Assembly: GCA_037074705.1 (NCBI GenBank)
Contig: CM073592.1
Span: forward strand, 26,384,629 to 26,448,628
DNA from: Zhengitettix transpicula
Taxonomy: Eukaryota > Arthropoda > Insecta > Orthoptera > Tetrigidae
Direction of reading: 5' to 3'
Length of the DNA stretch: 64,000 bases
Shown here: positions 1 to 13,600 of the stretch, one piece after another
How positions within the stretch are numbered: the first letter of the stretch is position 1
Layout of the letters: each line of letters starts with the position of its first letter
Position numbers and translations under genes: made by a program
The notes under the pieces: model-generated
What the model was told of the DNA's origin: nothing
Database searches by the model: none
Seen by the model: only the letters and a program-made list of their open reading frames with translations

Positions 1-705
1 CCATGAAAGTATACATTACGTGAAGGATTTTTATACATTCGGCACGCTGATACTTGGCTCTCTTTATTTATCATTCAAAAAGCTGATCCAAACTTTCCTT
101 GCCACCAATGGTTTCTTCTCTTCAATATCCTCAAACGCGCTCCTTCGATTTCTCATTGGAAAACCCGGAAAAAGGGTTAACAACCTCATGGTCAGCAAAC
201 GTGGAACCTTGTTTATGGCCTGAGGCATACGGACTTGTGCAGCGGCAACGTAATGCGACTAAAAATTTTCGCAAGCACCAGAGTGAGTCAAGGTCGCAGA
301 TGCTGAAAGGCACACACTTTCTTAGAATTAAAGGTAAACATCACTAGTTACTTCTGCTGCGATATCTGTGTGGCTGTCGGAGCGCAGGTGGCGGCCTCGT
401 TTCTTATCTGTTCTCAGTCAGAGATGAATATAAAAAACAATTTCGCTTGCCAGGCCTTGGTTGCTGCTTTAACGAGCAATAAAAGGGTTCCAAAAGGACA
501 TGTGGATTTTAAGGAAATCTGATGCGACACTTTAGTACAGCTCGAGAGGTTTCAGGTGTCGTGTCCTCGCCCCTTAGGATGTAGTGGGGGTAACGATGAG
601 CTCAGTTGAACACGATTCTTTGCTGCGACAACTAGGAACTGTTAATACTTGACGCATAGAAATATATTGTACTCATTGTAGGTAAATTTTGTCTTTATTT
701 ATGTT
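1..705. other. Window start, no gene recognised
   Basis: Only short overlapping reading frames of 60-82 codons occur here. None has a recognisable domain, splice context or composition that marks it as coding. No repeat shared with the rest of the window was noticed. Confidence 0.5.
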
Positions 706-1470
706 ATGAAAATTTTTTGTAAGTACTATTATTGTACTTCATTAGTTTCCAGGATGCAAAGTGAAACTATTAAACAAAAATTAGGAGGCAGTAAAATTAT
801 CCAAAGCCAACGTAGGGAAATTATTTCTAACGTATACAAATTCATAAGAAGGGAATGTGAGAGCGGGATCCAAACAGTCGTCTTTTTAGGAATCTATCTC
901 TATAGAAGCGGCCACGCTGAACACAATGTCGGTGACCGCAGATCGATAACAATATAGGTGTTTTTCTGTTTTTTTTTTTAAAAAAAATCTTTCTTTATAA
1001 TCCCAAATATTCACTTGTCTTCCGAATATTCGACTTTTCTCGATCCAAGATCGTGTTGCGGAGGCAACTGGAATATCTATCAGAAGCTTGCAGCGGATTT
1101 TAAATAAACCGAGTGTCAGATTCGAGGGACAACTTTTTCAACTCCACAAATGGTACGGTGTAGGGGAAAAAACAAATCTGAAGTGGACGATTTTGATAAA
1201 TGCGTCATTCGCCGAACAGTAAATGACTTTCATTTATCTAAAAAGGAGCGACCGACAATAAAGTCCGTATTAAATGTTCTTAAGGGAAAAATTGGTTTTC
1301 AAGGTAGCTCTTGTACTCTCCGTATAATTTTACGAAAGCTTGGATTCCGGTGGAAGAAATCAGGTACTAATAGGAAGTTACTGATGAGATTAAACTATCT
1401 GCGAAGTCTATAACAATATAGAAGTGAAGGAAGACCGATTGTTTTAATGTATTTCCCAGTCTGCTATCCA
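706..1470 (+). pseudogene. Decayed Tc1/IS630-type transposase, N-terminal part
   Basis: Three fragments of one transposase lie in order but in broken frames. The first, from about 706-957, is an N-terminal block rich in basic residues. The second, about 1040-1148, reads as a helix-turn-helix containing RVAEATGISIRSLQRIL. The third, 1150-1413, contains CVIRRTVNDFHLSKKERPT and then LGFRWKKSGTNRKLLM, the usual linker before the catalytic core of this superfamily. Past a stop, about 1418-1450, SEGRPIV resembles the stretch just before the first catalytic Asp (often GRPIVYTDE), but the frame is lost there. The DDE catalytic core is absent, so this is a dead 5' piece of an element. Terminal inverted repeats were not identified. 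The family match is from memory of conserved insect transposases and is not a search result. Confidence 0.72.
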
Positions 1471-2129
1471 GGACTTCGCGTCTGACGAAAGAGTTTGGTA
1501 CTTGTTAAATTTATAGGGTTCGGGGGTGAGAGTGACAGGCTTTGTTTACTCACTTTCTGGGGCATTTCAAGTTTTTCTCGGAACGAATCGGAGATTTACA
1601 AAGGTCCGAAGCGTTAACACTACAGCATTGCTGGTTGGCGTCTTTAAATTTAGTTTTAAATTAATTAGGTCCATAATAATCTATACGAAATTTATTAAAA
1701 TTTAATTAATGATTTTGTAAATTTAACTACATTTGAAGTCAGTTTTTTGGATCCGTCCGTATATAACGTAAACATTCGCCTGCCAATAATCAACAATCTA
1801 CTTGGACTAATTGTTAGCTGCAGATGTGAACAATGCGACCGTCCTGTTATGGTTTCTCCTCCTTTGTTGTTGTATTGCTCTGGGTAAAGCCAAGAAATCA
1901 ATTAAATGTTCCAAAACGTCACAAAAATTTGTTTGGTTGTGAAAATCTAGAGAAGCAATCGCGTGGATCTGTTGCATGAAAAAAATATATTTTTCTTATC
2001 AAAGATTTAATCCGACATTAAACGAACGGTAAAAAAAATGGCGACCTAAATTCAAACACAGAATTTTATTACTCTTACAATTTTGCAACCTACTCCTCTC
2101 ATTTCGTATCTGTATGCGTTGCAGGAAAA
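1471..2129. other. Intergenic, AT-rich, nothing recognised
   Basis: No coding signal or repeat shared with the rest of the window was seen. The sequence is A/T-rich with scattered stops in all frames. Confidence 0.4.
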
Positions 2130-2285
2130 ACTAGAGAAATCTGCTTCATGTAAGTCGGGCTCTCTGTACTTGTCCCACGCCGTTCCGATGACTTGAAATG
2201 GGGGTTTCTGTGGGGATGCAGCATTCCAAACTCCACCTGGTTCCAGTGGAAACAGAGTACAACTCTTACAGTATATTACGTAGAT
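2130..2285 (-). repeat. Family A retroposon, degenerate fragment
   Basis: A strongly diverged antisense copy of the family A repeat. It keeps the blocks GTACTTGTCCCACGCC, GTTCCGATGAC, TGTGGGGATGCAGCATTCC and ACAACTCTTAC in the family order. Both ends are lost. Confidence 0.7.
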
Positions 2286-2621
2286 ACATTTAGCCATCAA
2301 GCATGTTTGCAGTTTGCAGTTTATTGAAAATGAAATACTCGGAATAATATCTTTGCAAGCTTCATTCCACCACTGGGAAATAACTTTAATTCTACAGTTT
2401 CAGGATAATCCGTAAAATTTAAGAGCTGATAAGTATAAGGTGGTGGCTGTTTATCCCGTTCGTAATGACACAATCAATGTTTTCAAAAATGGTAGTAGCG
2501 TCTCCCCAACAACTTCCCTAAGAGAAGTTCTTCCCTCCCATCATCTCATTTCCCCTACTTCGCGCAGGTCGAACTATAGTAGATTTTTTTAAGATTCCAA
2601 ATGTCGCTTTCCACCCCTTAG

Positions 2622-2852
2622 GCGTGGGACAAGTACCCAATGCCCGACCTACCCGATGCAGGTTTTTCTAAGGTTTTCCCTGCATTTCTTTAGGCGAATG
2701 CCGGGTAGGATCCTTAAACCATAGCCCGGGGGCCCTAGTTAACCCTTGGCTTCCTTCCGCATCCCCCCTTTCAAATCCCTTCCTATGCTATTAAAGGGGA
2801 GTTGCCCTAAGTGGATTACCCTCATGTAGCCTGTTGCCCTAAAAAAAAAAAA
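2622..2852 (+). repeat. Family A retroposon, 5'-truncated, with TSD
   Basis: Only the 3' half of the element is present. It starts at GCGTGGGACAAG and ends in CCCT followed by an A-run. It is flanked by a perfect 13-bp direct repeat, TTCCACCCCTTAG, at 2609-2621 and 2853-2865. A 5' truncation, a 3' A-tail and a target-site duplication together indicate insertion by target-primed reverse transcription. Confidence 0.88.
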
Positions 2853-2865
2853 TTCCACCCCTTAG

Positions 2866-3376
2866 TTTATTATCGCTCAAGTGTTTCCCAGCGAATGCCA
2901 ATATTATTCATCGGTGTGAGAAGGCGTGATACTGCGTCTGCTTTTGGATGTACATCCAATGAGAGTAGGAATATAGTTTCTGTATTTTGCACTACATGAA
3001 CATGCGGATTGTGAAGGCCAACACCCCCTGGGGTCAATACACTCCCCACACCCACGTCTAGCAGATATATAGGGCACGCGCTCCGCGGGGAAGGTGAATG
3101 TTCGATACTTAGCTCAGACAAACGAAACAAAAACAAATTACACCACACAGATTTCAGTTTTGTGTTTTTAAATCATTAATAGATTAAGATATTTTGAAAT
3201 AAAGTAAAATAAATACTTATTTATATTTACTGCAGCAGTTATTACGACTTTCCGTTCAATTAGTATTCTGAATTCTATAAGATGACACTATTCAGAAATT
3301 TTGATGTCCTTTTACTCTAATGTCTTTGGTTATAATACTGTTTTAAACAATATATAAACATAAGAAATTCTGATTT
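2866..3376. other. Intergenic, no gene recognised
   Basis: The 2870-3150 part is GC-richer, with short open frames on both strands that carry no recognisable motif. The rest is AT-rich. Confidence 0.4.
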
Positions 3377-3573
3377 GTAATAAGAAAGATAGCCAAATAC
3401 AGAGAAATACAAAAAAAATAGAGCGACACAACTGCACTCGTCGGTGACAAAACTCTCCAGGCTCTTCTTAGCACCTGAAAGGAAAGAGACAAGGAGCCCA
3501 GAAAGCCCAGAAACGTTGTGTAGTATTTACATTATCACTTATTTTATCTGTATTTGGCTATCTTTCTTCTTAT
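3377..3573. mobile_element. Foldback (hairpin) element
   Basis: Imperfect inverted arms bound this stretch: TAAGAAAGATAGCCAAATAC at 3381-3400 and the complementary CTGTATTTGGCTATCTTTCTTC at about 3549-3570. The interior has a GAAACGTTGTGTAGTATTTA block. Related arms occur at 5941-6110 and 23376-23450. The arrangement fits a small non-autonomous foldback DNA element; no transposase is encoded. Confidence 0.6.
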
Positions 3574-4668
3574 TAATTTTCAATCATACGTAAAGTTTTT
3601 CTTTTCAATTCTGATTCGTGTCTCATCTACAACCGCATCCTGTTCCACGCGCAAACACTCCGACGATTATAATTGTAAAAACGGAATCTCTTTACATCAC
3701 TTTGCATTACAAAGAAACAATACGGCGCATGCCCGAGATTGTTAAAGGCAAAGAAGTCTCCTACAACAGAGCAACATCTCTGACCCAGTGCAGTGAAGTT
3801 ATTGTTGCGATTGACAGCGTTCGTTCGTATTTCTCGTTTAAAGTAGCTCAAATATTTATCTATCGCACGGACAGAAATCGATGCCTATACCGTAAGTGCC
3901 AAGTATATATTATTTTAGCCTTTGCTATAAGATGGGATTCTCTGCAGCAAAGACGCAACAAGAGGGGGAATCGTTATTATAACCTGTATTTTTTTGTAAA
4001 CTTGTGTACACCGCCTTTGTAAAAAAAAACAGCGTTTGTAATGTGTTCTTGATATGAATAATTTTAGTTTTTAAACTATACGATAATTTATAAGTGTGTG
4101 CTGTGAGAAAAATATAACGTTTCGCTATTAGTGCTGATACACGGAGACATCAGCATTCACGTGTGTATTGCGAGTTAATTAAATTACTGAGGTCTGGTTC
4201 CTTGCTATATTTTAAAGAATTAATTGGAACTGTAAGGTTGCTTAACACTTTTCAACCAAGTAAATTAATTTGAATATAGCAAAATAAGTCACATTGGGAT
4301 GGTGTGTTGTAGAGTATTTGTACGAAAAGAAAATTCTTACGTTCAAACCTCCGAGCACAATAATTGTAGACCGTATGTATTTAAATTCCAGGAAATTACA
4401 AGATTTTTCAAAGGAAAGCGAACGCTTAATGTTTGCGCCACAACATATTCGTATGTGATGTAATAGGTGCGGGTGTCCTTTCACCGAGAAAGTTGATTCA
4501 GGCGTCACTGCTGCTTGTATCATGTCTCCGACGGTTGTACAACAAAAACACTCGAATACTTTTTATATGTTATAACGTGTGTTGAGTGCGATTATTTTAA
4601 GTTGTAATGTGAATTCAACTAGGTCAAGCTTACAATGCTAATTATAACGTTGAATAACTTAATTGCAG
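3574..4668. other. 5' flank of the quick-to-court-like gene
   Basis: The start codon at 4679 sits 11 bp after a splice acceptor (AATTGCAG ending at 4668), so at least one untranslated first exon should lie upstream. I could not place its donor or the promoter. The ORFs at 3554-4022 have no recognisable domain. Confidence 0.45.
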
Positions 4669-4678
4669 GTTGAGAACC

Positions 4679-7600
4679 ATGAGTTCGGAGCATGGCGGCA
4701 GCAAAATACCAGTGGCCAAAACAATGAAGCGCAGTAATTCTTTGAGACTGAGGGGAGAGACTCTGAGGCCGCGGACGTTATGCTACCCCATAGCTGAGAC
4801 GGACACTCGGCGGCGGACAATGGTGAGTATATGTGCTTGCTTCTAGCCCTGGTGTTCTTCGATAATACACATATTGAATAATATTTTTCAATAAAAAGTC
4901 TCGAGTATTAAATACGAGCATGTGTTGCGATGCCCAGGTGATGGTAACCCAACAACCCTAAAGTCGCAACAATGTTTACAACACATTCTAGAGCCATTGT
5001 TGGCACAGGTTGTCGGTAAAGATCAATGAATGCTGTCGACATTTGTAGATTCGTTGAACAGTTAACCCTACTTCGTCTGAAATAAATACGTATTGCGGCG
5101 GAATATAAAAAAAAATACACATTGAAGAACAATGCAATCCAATTTTAAGAAAATGGTCTAATAGAATGTACAGACGAGCCTTTACTGTGGTATAATTACG
5201 GATCCGACACCTAGTCACATAAAATTTTCATATTATTTTCTCAATTAAAGGATGTTTCCAGAAGTTACCAATAACAATTTAACGGAAATTGCGCGAGATA
5301 CAGTCATTTGAAATTGCTAACTTGACCTCACAATTATCAACAACACAGGCTGTCCGCGACAATATATGTTATGACACTGTTTAAATGCCCTAAGTTATTA
5401 TTTCATCTGTATATATGTTCACGAATCACGTAACGTAAATTTTTGGGGAGGCATTAACGTGCAAAATTTTTTGCAACTTTGTCCGATACGAATTCCGCCG
5501 TCCATTATCACTAACACAATCAACACTTTTGTGTCTAAATTTCTCTCATATTTAGGCAGAGTAATCTAGGTCCTAATAAATTTGTAAGGTTCCTCGTATG
5601 TACATAAAAACGCCTGTAACTCGTAAACCGTAAGAGATACAGCGTTAAAAATAGCCCATTCGGGTTCAGACAGGTCCCTACCTGTGGAAAAAATAAGAAA
5701 AAAATTTTTTTAAAAAACATTTGAGAAAAATACATAAAAACGCCTGTAACTCCTAAACCGTAAGAGATACAGCGTTAAAAGTAGCCCATTAGGGTTGAGA
5801 CAGTATGTTATTCTATTGAACGACGGTAATACTAGCTAAAATATTGCGAAATTGTTCGTCGACGTTTGTCTTTCATTTAATTTTAATCCACGTTATTCCA
5901 TTTTGTTTGATACATCATTAACACAAACATTCCTAATAGTTAATGAATAAGAAAGTTAGCAAATTCGCTCAAAAAAAGTGATAATATAAATACCACACAA
6001 CGTTTCTGGGATCCTTGTCCCTTTCCTCAGCTTTTGAGTTTAGTCACCTGACAAGTGTCGCTCTAGGCTCTTCTTTTTTGTCCGAATTGACTAACTTTCT
6101 TTTCATTATTTTCAATCAGACGTAATTTTTTTCATTTTACTGGTATTAATTGGCCACGCGCTGTTGCCAACAATAGGAAACTTTATTTTGATGCTCAACA
6201 ATGTTGGCGACTAAAAATGTTCATAACATTAGTGAAAACTCGCCTTAAACAAATCGTCATTCTTTATTTTAGGGGACATAAATTCAGGTGCGTCAAGGGC
6301 GTCTTGATAAAGTAGTTATACATTATTGTCCTCACCGTTTCATTTAAATCCAGTTAATAGGGCACAACAATCGGATGCAGACCACAGCGGATTGTGAATA
6401 AACATATTCGATTGCAGGTCAGACCAAGTGAGTCGTTGTGGAGGTTGACACTTAAAGAAATACGGCTGAAAAAATAATAGAGGTAATCTAATATTATTGT
6501 TTGTAACAATACCATATGCTAAGCCAGGTTTAGATTCTGCTGAAGAAGGAAAATGTTGCTGATCGAAAAGCTAAGAAATGGCGTTAAAGACCATCGGAGG
6601 TTCGATCATGAAGGAAGCCTAAGAACTGTCATAAAACGGCTCAGAAATATTGGGAAAAGTTTCCGAAACAATAGCGTAGGCTTAGTCCTATGCGTCATCA
6701 TAGTAATTCGAGTATTGGCGTGTGAAGGACGGACGGGCGCTCCAGACGGGTCGATACCAGGTCGTAGCCCCCAGAGCACAGCATCCCCATGCCGGGACAG
6801 GGACGTCGCCGCGCCCGATCGGTCAGTATTCACTATATGGACACTGCTAACTTGAGTTAGACATATCTCAAACTTCACAGCGGTAGGTTAACTCAACATC
6901 TTGCTAATGAGTGCGCACACTTTACATACGAACATGTAAATTTAATGAGTCTTTTAACTTTCATTATGTTCATTTAAGTATTCTCCTGGTTTTGACTTTT
7001 GTTTGAGAAACTCCTGAGTAATGGTGCATATGTGTAAAAAAATGGACATTTATGACTATTGCATGCCAAATTTGCCGAGTCTTACCGTGCTGTTTTGACT
7101 TCTCAATTGTACAAAGTTCTCTGAATCTAGTGATACTTGGGTGTATCATGAATAAATTTTGATTTGGCTTGAGGGCACCTCAATTGTGATTTAAATTGAA
7201 AATTACCCAATGTCGATCAGGATGATGTATACCTTTATATAATGTTGGTGAGGTTGCATGTTGAGTTAAAAAATAGGTTACTCTTAATTGTGGAGATATA
7301 TGCAAACCCATACAATTCCTACAAAACCAAATAAACTACACCCCTGAAAAGTAACATTTAACACTTAAAAACCTCAAAAAATTATCTTCTGCAAAATCTT
7401 GCAGTTGAGACATGGTTTTAAACTGTTGAGTGAAGGAAACAATCTTCAGAATAGTGTGTGTATATATGACATCATCGTGTCCTGCTTGATGACTGCTATG
7501 GTTTTATGTGAGGTTACTACAAATGAAGCAGTTTTAATCACGCTTTCCCACAAGCGTCTTTGTGGAATGATGTTGTTAGATTTAAAAGTTTGTGTGTATT

Positions 7601-10600
7601 AAAAATAATCAGTATGGGTACCTTGTTTACTAATTCTGAACGTTTTTCAGTCTGTGACGGACAGCATCACGACGACTCCAGTGAGGACGCCAGTGATAGA
7701 CGAGGAGGACACGGAGTCGTTGCAAAGCTTCGCCAGTGGCTGTTCCACCATGTCTTGTGATCATGCCTATTTTGGTCGTAATGGAACAACCTTCTCTGGT
7801 CGCAGCATGCGTTATGTCGTACACTGTTCGTCACACTCTGGTGATGGTGAGGAGTACCTCACGCCCACTCAACGTGCCAGTCGTCAGATACGCCGGCTCA
7901 AGGTGTGTAAAGTTATTATAGTTCATAACTTAAACAGTCTTTAGCAGGCAACAATAACAAAATGAGTTCCCTGATGTTTAGCAGGAAACAGAGTAACATA
8001 CAAATTTAAACAGTAGTAACATAGCAAAGAGATAATCAACGAGTACAAAATAAAGCTAAAAACACATTAAAATATAAAAAAGGATAAACCAAATGGATTA
8101 GGTTGTCAGTGATGAAATATTAAATCATTCAGAAAAATAATATTGTTAGAAGGATTTTTCAAGTATTCCATTGTCTGAGTAAAGAGGAAGAAGATACAAT
8201 AAAAGAGGAATTATAAACAAAAATTGTAGATTCACATTACAGCAAAAAATCAATGACAAAGGAGAAAAAGCATTGAGATAAAAGAAACAATGCAGATAAA
8301 ACAGACGAAAAAAGTTGATAGTGATTAATAAAGCACCCAGAAGAAGAAGTGGATATCGATGTAAATATAGAGTGAAAGTAAAGGAACTTCATTACTAGGA
8401 AAAGAGTTCCACAGTATGAGTCCGAACTGCCAAAATGTTGTAGACTTACTATATTTGGCCTAGTCCTAGAAAGTCTACATTTAGTATTCATTTTTGTTGT
8501 TTGTCTTTGTTCTTCCTCTATTTTCTTTGGTCTTCTTTTATAAGTAGACAATGGAATACCCAATCAATACATGTAATAATATCTTGAATGTTGAAATTAT
8601 TGAGTCAAAAAATTAATTTCTTTATCTCAAATTAACAATTTTAAAAACTTCAATGCTTTTTGTGGCTTTAAAAAATCTTAGTTTTAAAATGCTCATACAT
8701 ACTTTAATTACAGGCCCTGCTGAATCAAACTAGAAAAGATCTGGAGATGAAGGATCATGACATACTGAGGCTTACAAAAGAGGTTGTAGAGCTGCGGCTC
8801 TTCAAAGCATCACTGACTGGTGGTAATGAGGACCAAGTTGATTCTGGTGAACATGAAGAGGAGGGTAGGGAAGGATCTGAAATTGAGGATGAGGACAAGC
8901 ATGAGGAAAAGGGTACACCAGAATCTGAGAAGACTGACCCACCGGCATCACTTGCTGACTCTGGACACTTTGAAGACCTTACATTGTCTTCCGTTTACTC
9001 AAAGGGCTCCCATCACCACATTTCTGGTAAAGAAGGGGAGGACCGAGAAGGTGAACGCAAGAGGATTGTCGACATGTATGAGAAGAGGCTGGAGGAACTA
9101 CAACATAGGCATGTGGACGAAGTTCAGGAGCTCAAGGAGAGGCACAATGACAAGGTGGAGAGCCTTTTACAGAGACTGACAGACACCAATCACAGGTGAG
9201 CAACTATATCAAAATTTAAGTACTCTCTTCTTCCTGCTAGGAAAGTAAATAACTGTAGAAAACAGAAAAGGGTACATTCAGTGATTTTTTAAGGTTTTAA
9301 ACACTCTTTGAAATATTGCAGTCTCTAAACCACAAATATTTTTATATAAAATATTATGAATGGAAGTTGCTTACTTGTTCACCTATGAAAATGTTCAACT
9401 TATAAAAGGCAGAACTTGAAATGGAAACAGTTTCATTTGATTCTTATTCAGAGCATAAACAGTTCAGAGACTGGTGCTATTTTTTTGGTAGGTATCGAAA
9501 AAATTTAGCAGGACCATTCACAGTAACTATGAATCTGAGAATTATGGCATACTGTAATCTTTAAGTTACTAAGATTTGATTTTAAATTGTGTTTTCTTTA
9601 ACATTTGTAGAATATTATAAAGTATCTCATACTTAATAGTAAATTTAAACATTTTTAATAATCACATTTTGCATCTGCTTATGTATATGTATATTTTGAT
9701 TTGTAGGTACTGTGAACTTCGTTCTGATTATGACAAGGCACAGGACCTGATCAGAAAGATGGAAAAGGAGATGGAGATTCTGCGGAAGAATGCAGAGGAA
9801 CATGAGGAGAGGCACAAGAGCATGTACCTGAAGATGTACCTCAAGGGCCAGGAAGCAGCCAAGTTTGAGCATGCAGACGAGGTTTGCACAAATTAAATTC
9901 CAAAGAGAAATTAATAGTCCATATGTACTATAGAATTAATTAGGGACAATATTTCACCATCCATCAAATGTCACACTTTTAACCAGTGTTGTTCATTATC
10001 GAATGTTATATTTAATTCATTCACTTTTTCTTCAATTTATTAAACATTACTGTAGTTAAATTGAGCGCATTCAAATTATACAAGTTAGTAATTAGATTGA
10101 AAATGAAGGTAATTTCTGTGCTGCTATTACAAGACAAATTTTAACCGAGAATCATCACTGCAGGTCTTGGAGTTCGCACACAAAGCACCCAACAGGGTTT
10201 CTGTTCCTGAGCTGCTGCAACAATTGAAAGCTACTGAGAATGAATTGGAGAATATAAAAGTAAGTGCCTTCCTAACAGCATGCACATCTTTCATATTACT
10301 GCATCATACCTGACAGTGGGTTATGTAAACAAAGATTACTTCTAAAGTGTTTCAGCTTGGTGCAGTGAACCAAGGCCATAATATCAGTGGTATTAAACTC
10401 ACGAGTATGAGATTTATAGGAATGTTCTAAAAAAAACCAATATGTTAACTTGATGAAGTATTGCAATTATTAAAACTCATCGAAGTTATTTTAGTAAAAT
10501 GATTGGGTATTACTCAAGGAATAGAGTTCCTATCCATTCCTATATATGCTTTATTTAACGATTTTAACAACACATACCACTTTTTTACTGTCCGCACCTT

Positions 10601-13600
10601 AAGTAAATCATAAGTGTAGTCCAACTCTTATTGACCAGAATGAATCAAAGTAAATTTCAAGTCATAGTTAATTATACAATCTAACCTAATCCCATTTAAA
10701 CTTTCTCATTTAGGTTGCATTGTTTTGAAAAATAAATAATATATTAGTCTGGTAATTTCAGTAAGCCAAACTGTTACACAGTAACGAGACACGAAGAAAC
10801 TCAAAATGATTGTATTTAAGTTAGACAAGTAGCATCAAGACAATGACAGAATTTGCTCCTAGTACTGTAAAATTTATCTATGGATTACTGCAATGGATTT
10901 ACAACTTAGTAACAAAATAATTTTTTGGAATGAGATTATAGTATCTGTTGAGTTTGTCATTTGACAGGTTCCTGTGATGAGATAAAGGGCTTCTCATAAT
11001 TTTAAATATACCCTGTGCAATTTTATCAAATATTACAGATATTCAAAACAACTTAAATTAATTTTAATCGAAAGGATCAATTGTAAATACTGCAAAAAAT
11101 TAAAATGTCAAAGGCAAAGTAAACTCATTCAAAGCTTGTAGCTGGGCTTTCTAGCATAACACTGGTAGCTTACAACACAGCACGTGGCTTTTCTTGCAGC
11201 TTTTGTACCATAGCATTTGGTGTCCCACACATATTATTGTCTCTAACCAATATGCATCCACCTAATTATGACAGGGACATAAATTGGCCAAAAAACAGAC
11301 CAAGATTAGGTGCAAAAAATTATTACCACACTTACTGTGAAATGAACTTTGTGATTGAGCGAAAAATTATTACCACAGAAATGAATCTACGTCATTAACA
11401 AAGAAAAGTACAAGTTTGTGAGATGAATTTTAATTATTGGTCTAGGCAGAGCACTAAATGATGGGAAAGTCTTTTGAGTGTGCTATAATCTTTTAAATTC
11501 TGTATGTTTTGGCATATTGTTGTTTTGGATCAGCTGTAAAGTGTAAATTGTGCATGCTAACTTTTTCCAGCACATTTATTAATGGGGCAAGTTAAGTAAC
11601 TTTTACATCATTTTTTTCCTTGGCAATATGCCTTGCAGGATATGGACGAGCGACAGCTAAGAAACTCAAAGTTCCCTTTGCTAAGTGCGAAGGAGGCGAT
11701 TTCCCTATGGCTGCTAGGTACACGAAAGGTACGTCGCATGTGCCACTTCCAGCATGTGTCGTGTAGCGAAGGTCTTCTGTGGTAGAACTGTAGAGAATCT
11801 ATAACTATTTACTTTATGCCAAGTGTACATAGCTTTGTTTCCATTTATGTTTTATCAATAAATAAATTTATGGTTCACAGAGTAACAGTTAAAGTAATTT
11901 CAAACCATTTTGAAATGGCCAACACATTCAGCCTGATGATGGCACTCTCGAGCTACTGCCACACGTCGGTAGGACTAAAGAAAAAGAAAAATTAAGCTTC
12001 GAAAGCTGGGCAGCACCTACTTTGCTTTCAGCTAAATATTCCATTTATAACCCTTTTTAATGGGATATATAGTGTTTTTACAGATTTCATTTTTTATTTT
12101 ACTTTATTGTCGTGGCATGCATTTGGTTAATCATTAATTTCTATGTTCAAAACAATTGTCAAAATATTCTCTCAGTAAGGAATTTGGAACAATTTCTTTA
12201 TTTAGTGAACTCCTATTTTAAAGGTAAGCCACATTTGATTGATTTTACTTTGCATGACTTAAATTCAGTGTTTTAAACCTTCAAGAAAAAAAAATTGTAT
12301 TGTGGAAAGTTAATGAAACCTGCTTTAAAGACCCAATTATTTTGTCTTAAAATTATCTGAATTGACAACTAACGGTTTTTGACAACGGGGGTGAATGAGA
12401 GCAAAAGAATAATCATTCCTGAAAAGAGCAACTAAGTGACAAATCGAAACAAAACTTTTTATACAACTTTCAAGGTGACAATGGTACCAATTATAGTTTA
12501 TTTAAGTCTTTTGATAAGTTAAGAATGAAGTGATAATTGAATTGAGGCAGTTAATGCCAGCTTTTGGGGAAAAAACTATGCAACTCAGGTTTAGGAAATT
12601 CTGTGTCCATCTTCTCAATGCCAGAGTGGTCTGAGTGTAGTTTATTAAACGCTCAAGAAATCCCAGCAGAAAGAATTCTAGGATAGACGTTGACATTAAA
12701 TGTAAAGAAATCTCAAATGGGTTCAGAAAGGGGAAAGTCCACTGCCTCACATGTGCATTATATATTGTTATTAAATGTAAAACTTGACAGTATAAGAATG
12801 ACTGAATTTTTGTACGGCAAAGGTCTATAAGGATTTACATTGTGGTAGTATTCTACTACATTTAGATTTTCTAAAAGTTAGCACAATTATGAAGTGAGGT
12901 AAATTTAGAGCCTTTGAATGAAGGGTTTTAGTGCGCCAGGAAGGGTATGCACCAGTTGTTGGGCCAGATACAAAAGGTTACAGCAATTTAGTCTCAATTG
13001 GGCATGCATCATCCTCTGGGAATAGCACCAGACCTAATTTAAGGAGAAGTGGCTGTACTGCCAACTTCCCTTTGAGCTGTTCACAGTATGCATTATGATG
13101 GAAGGATGTCTCGTTTTGAATGGAGGAAGCCCACATTTAGCTAAATTGAGCACTTGATTTTAACTGGAATGGAAGAAATATAATATATAAATAAATAAAT
13201 CATTTGTAACATTTTAGAACTATGCAATCAAGATACATAAATATACTAGCAATTTACTACCGTTTTGTAATTTATATTAATCATTTCATTGTCAATGAAA
13301 CTGATCTTGGAATTTGTCTACCAAAGAGCAAGTCAACATGGAACAAAAGGGTTTCATGTCAACTAAGAACACACCTTTCTCATAGTATGCTACAATAAAA
13401 AATACTGTTAAAGTCCAATATATTTAGTTTCATATACACCATTAACACACCCGTTTGTAATGTTATAATATAATTGTGTGTAGTGTTTTCATATGGGAAG
13501 ACTAATTTAAGAACCTTGATATTTCCAGGAATAACAATTTAATTATTTTTGGCTAATACTGGGTAAAGATCAAATTCAAAACATCAACCTGTACAGGTGT

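Noticed and set aside
8237..8563. A 108-codon minus-strand frame
   Set aside because: It lies within the MITE-like element in intron 2; the Ser/Phe-rich reading follows from the A-rich sense strand.
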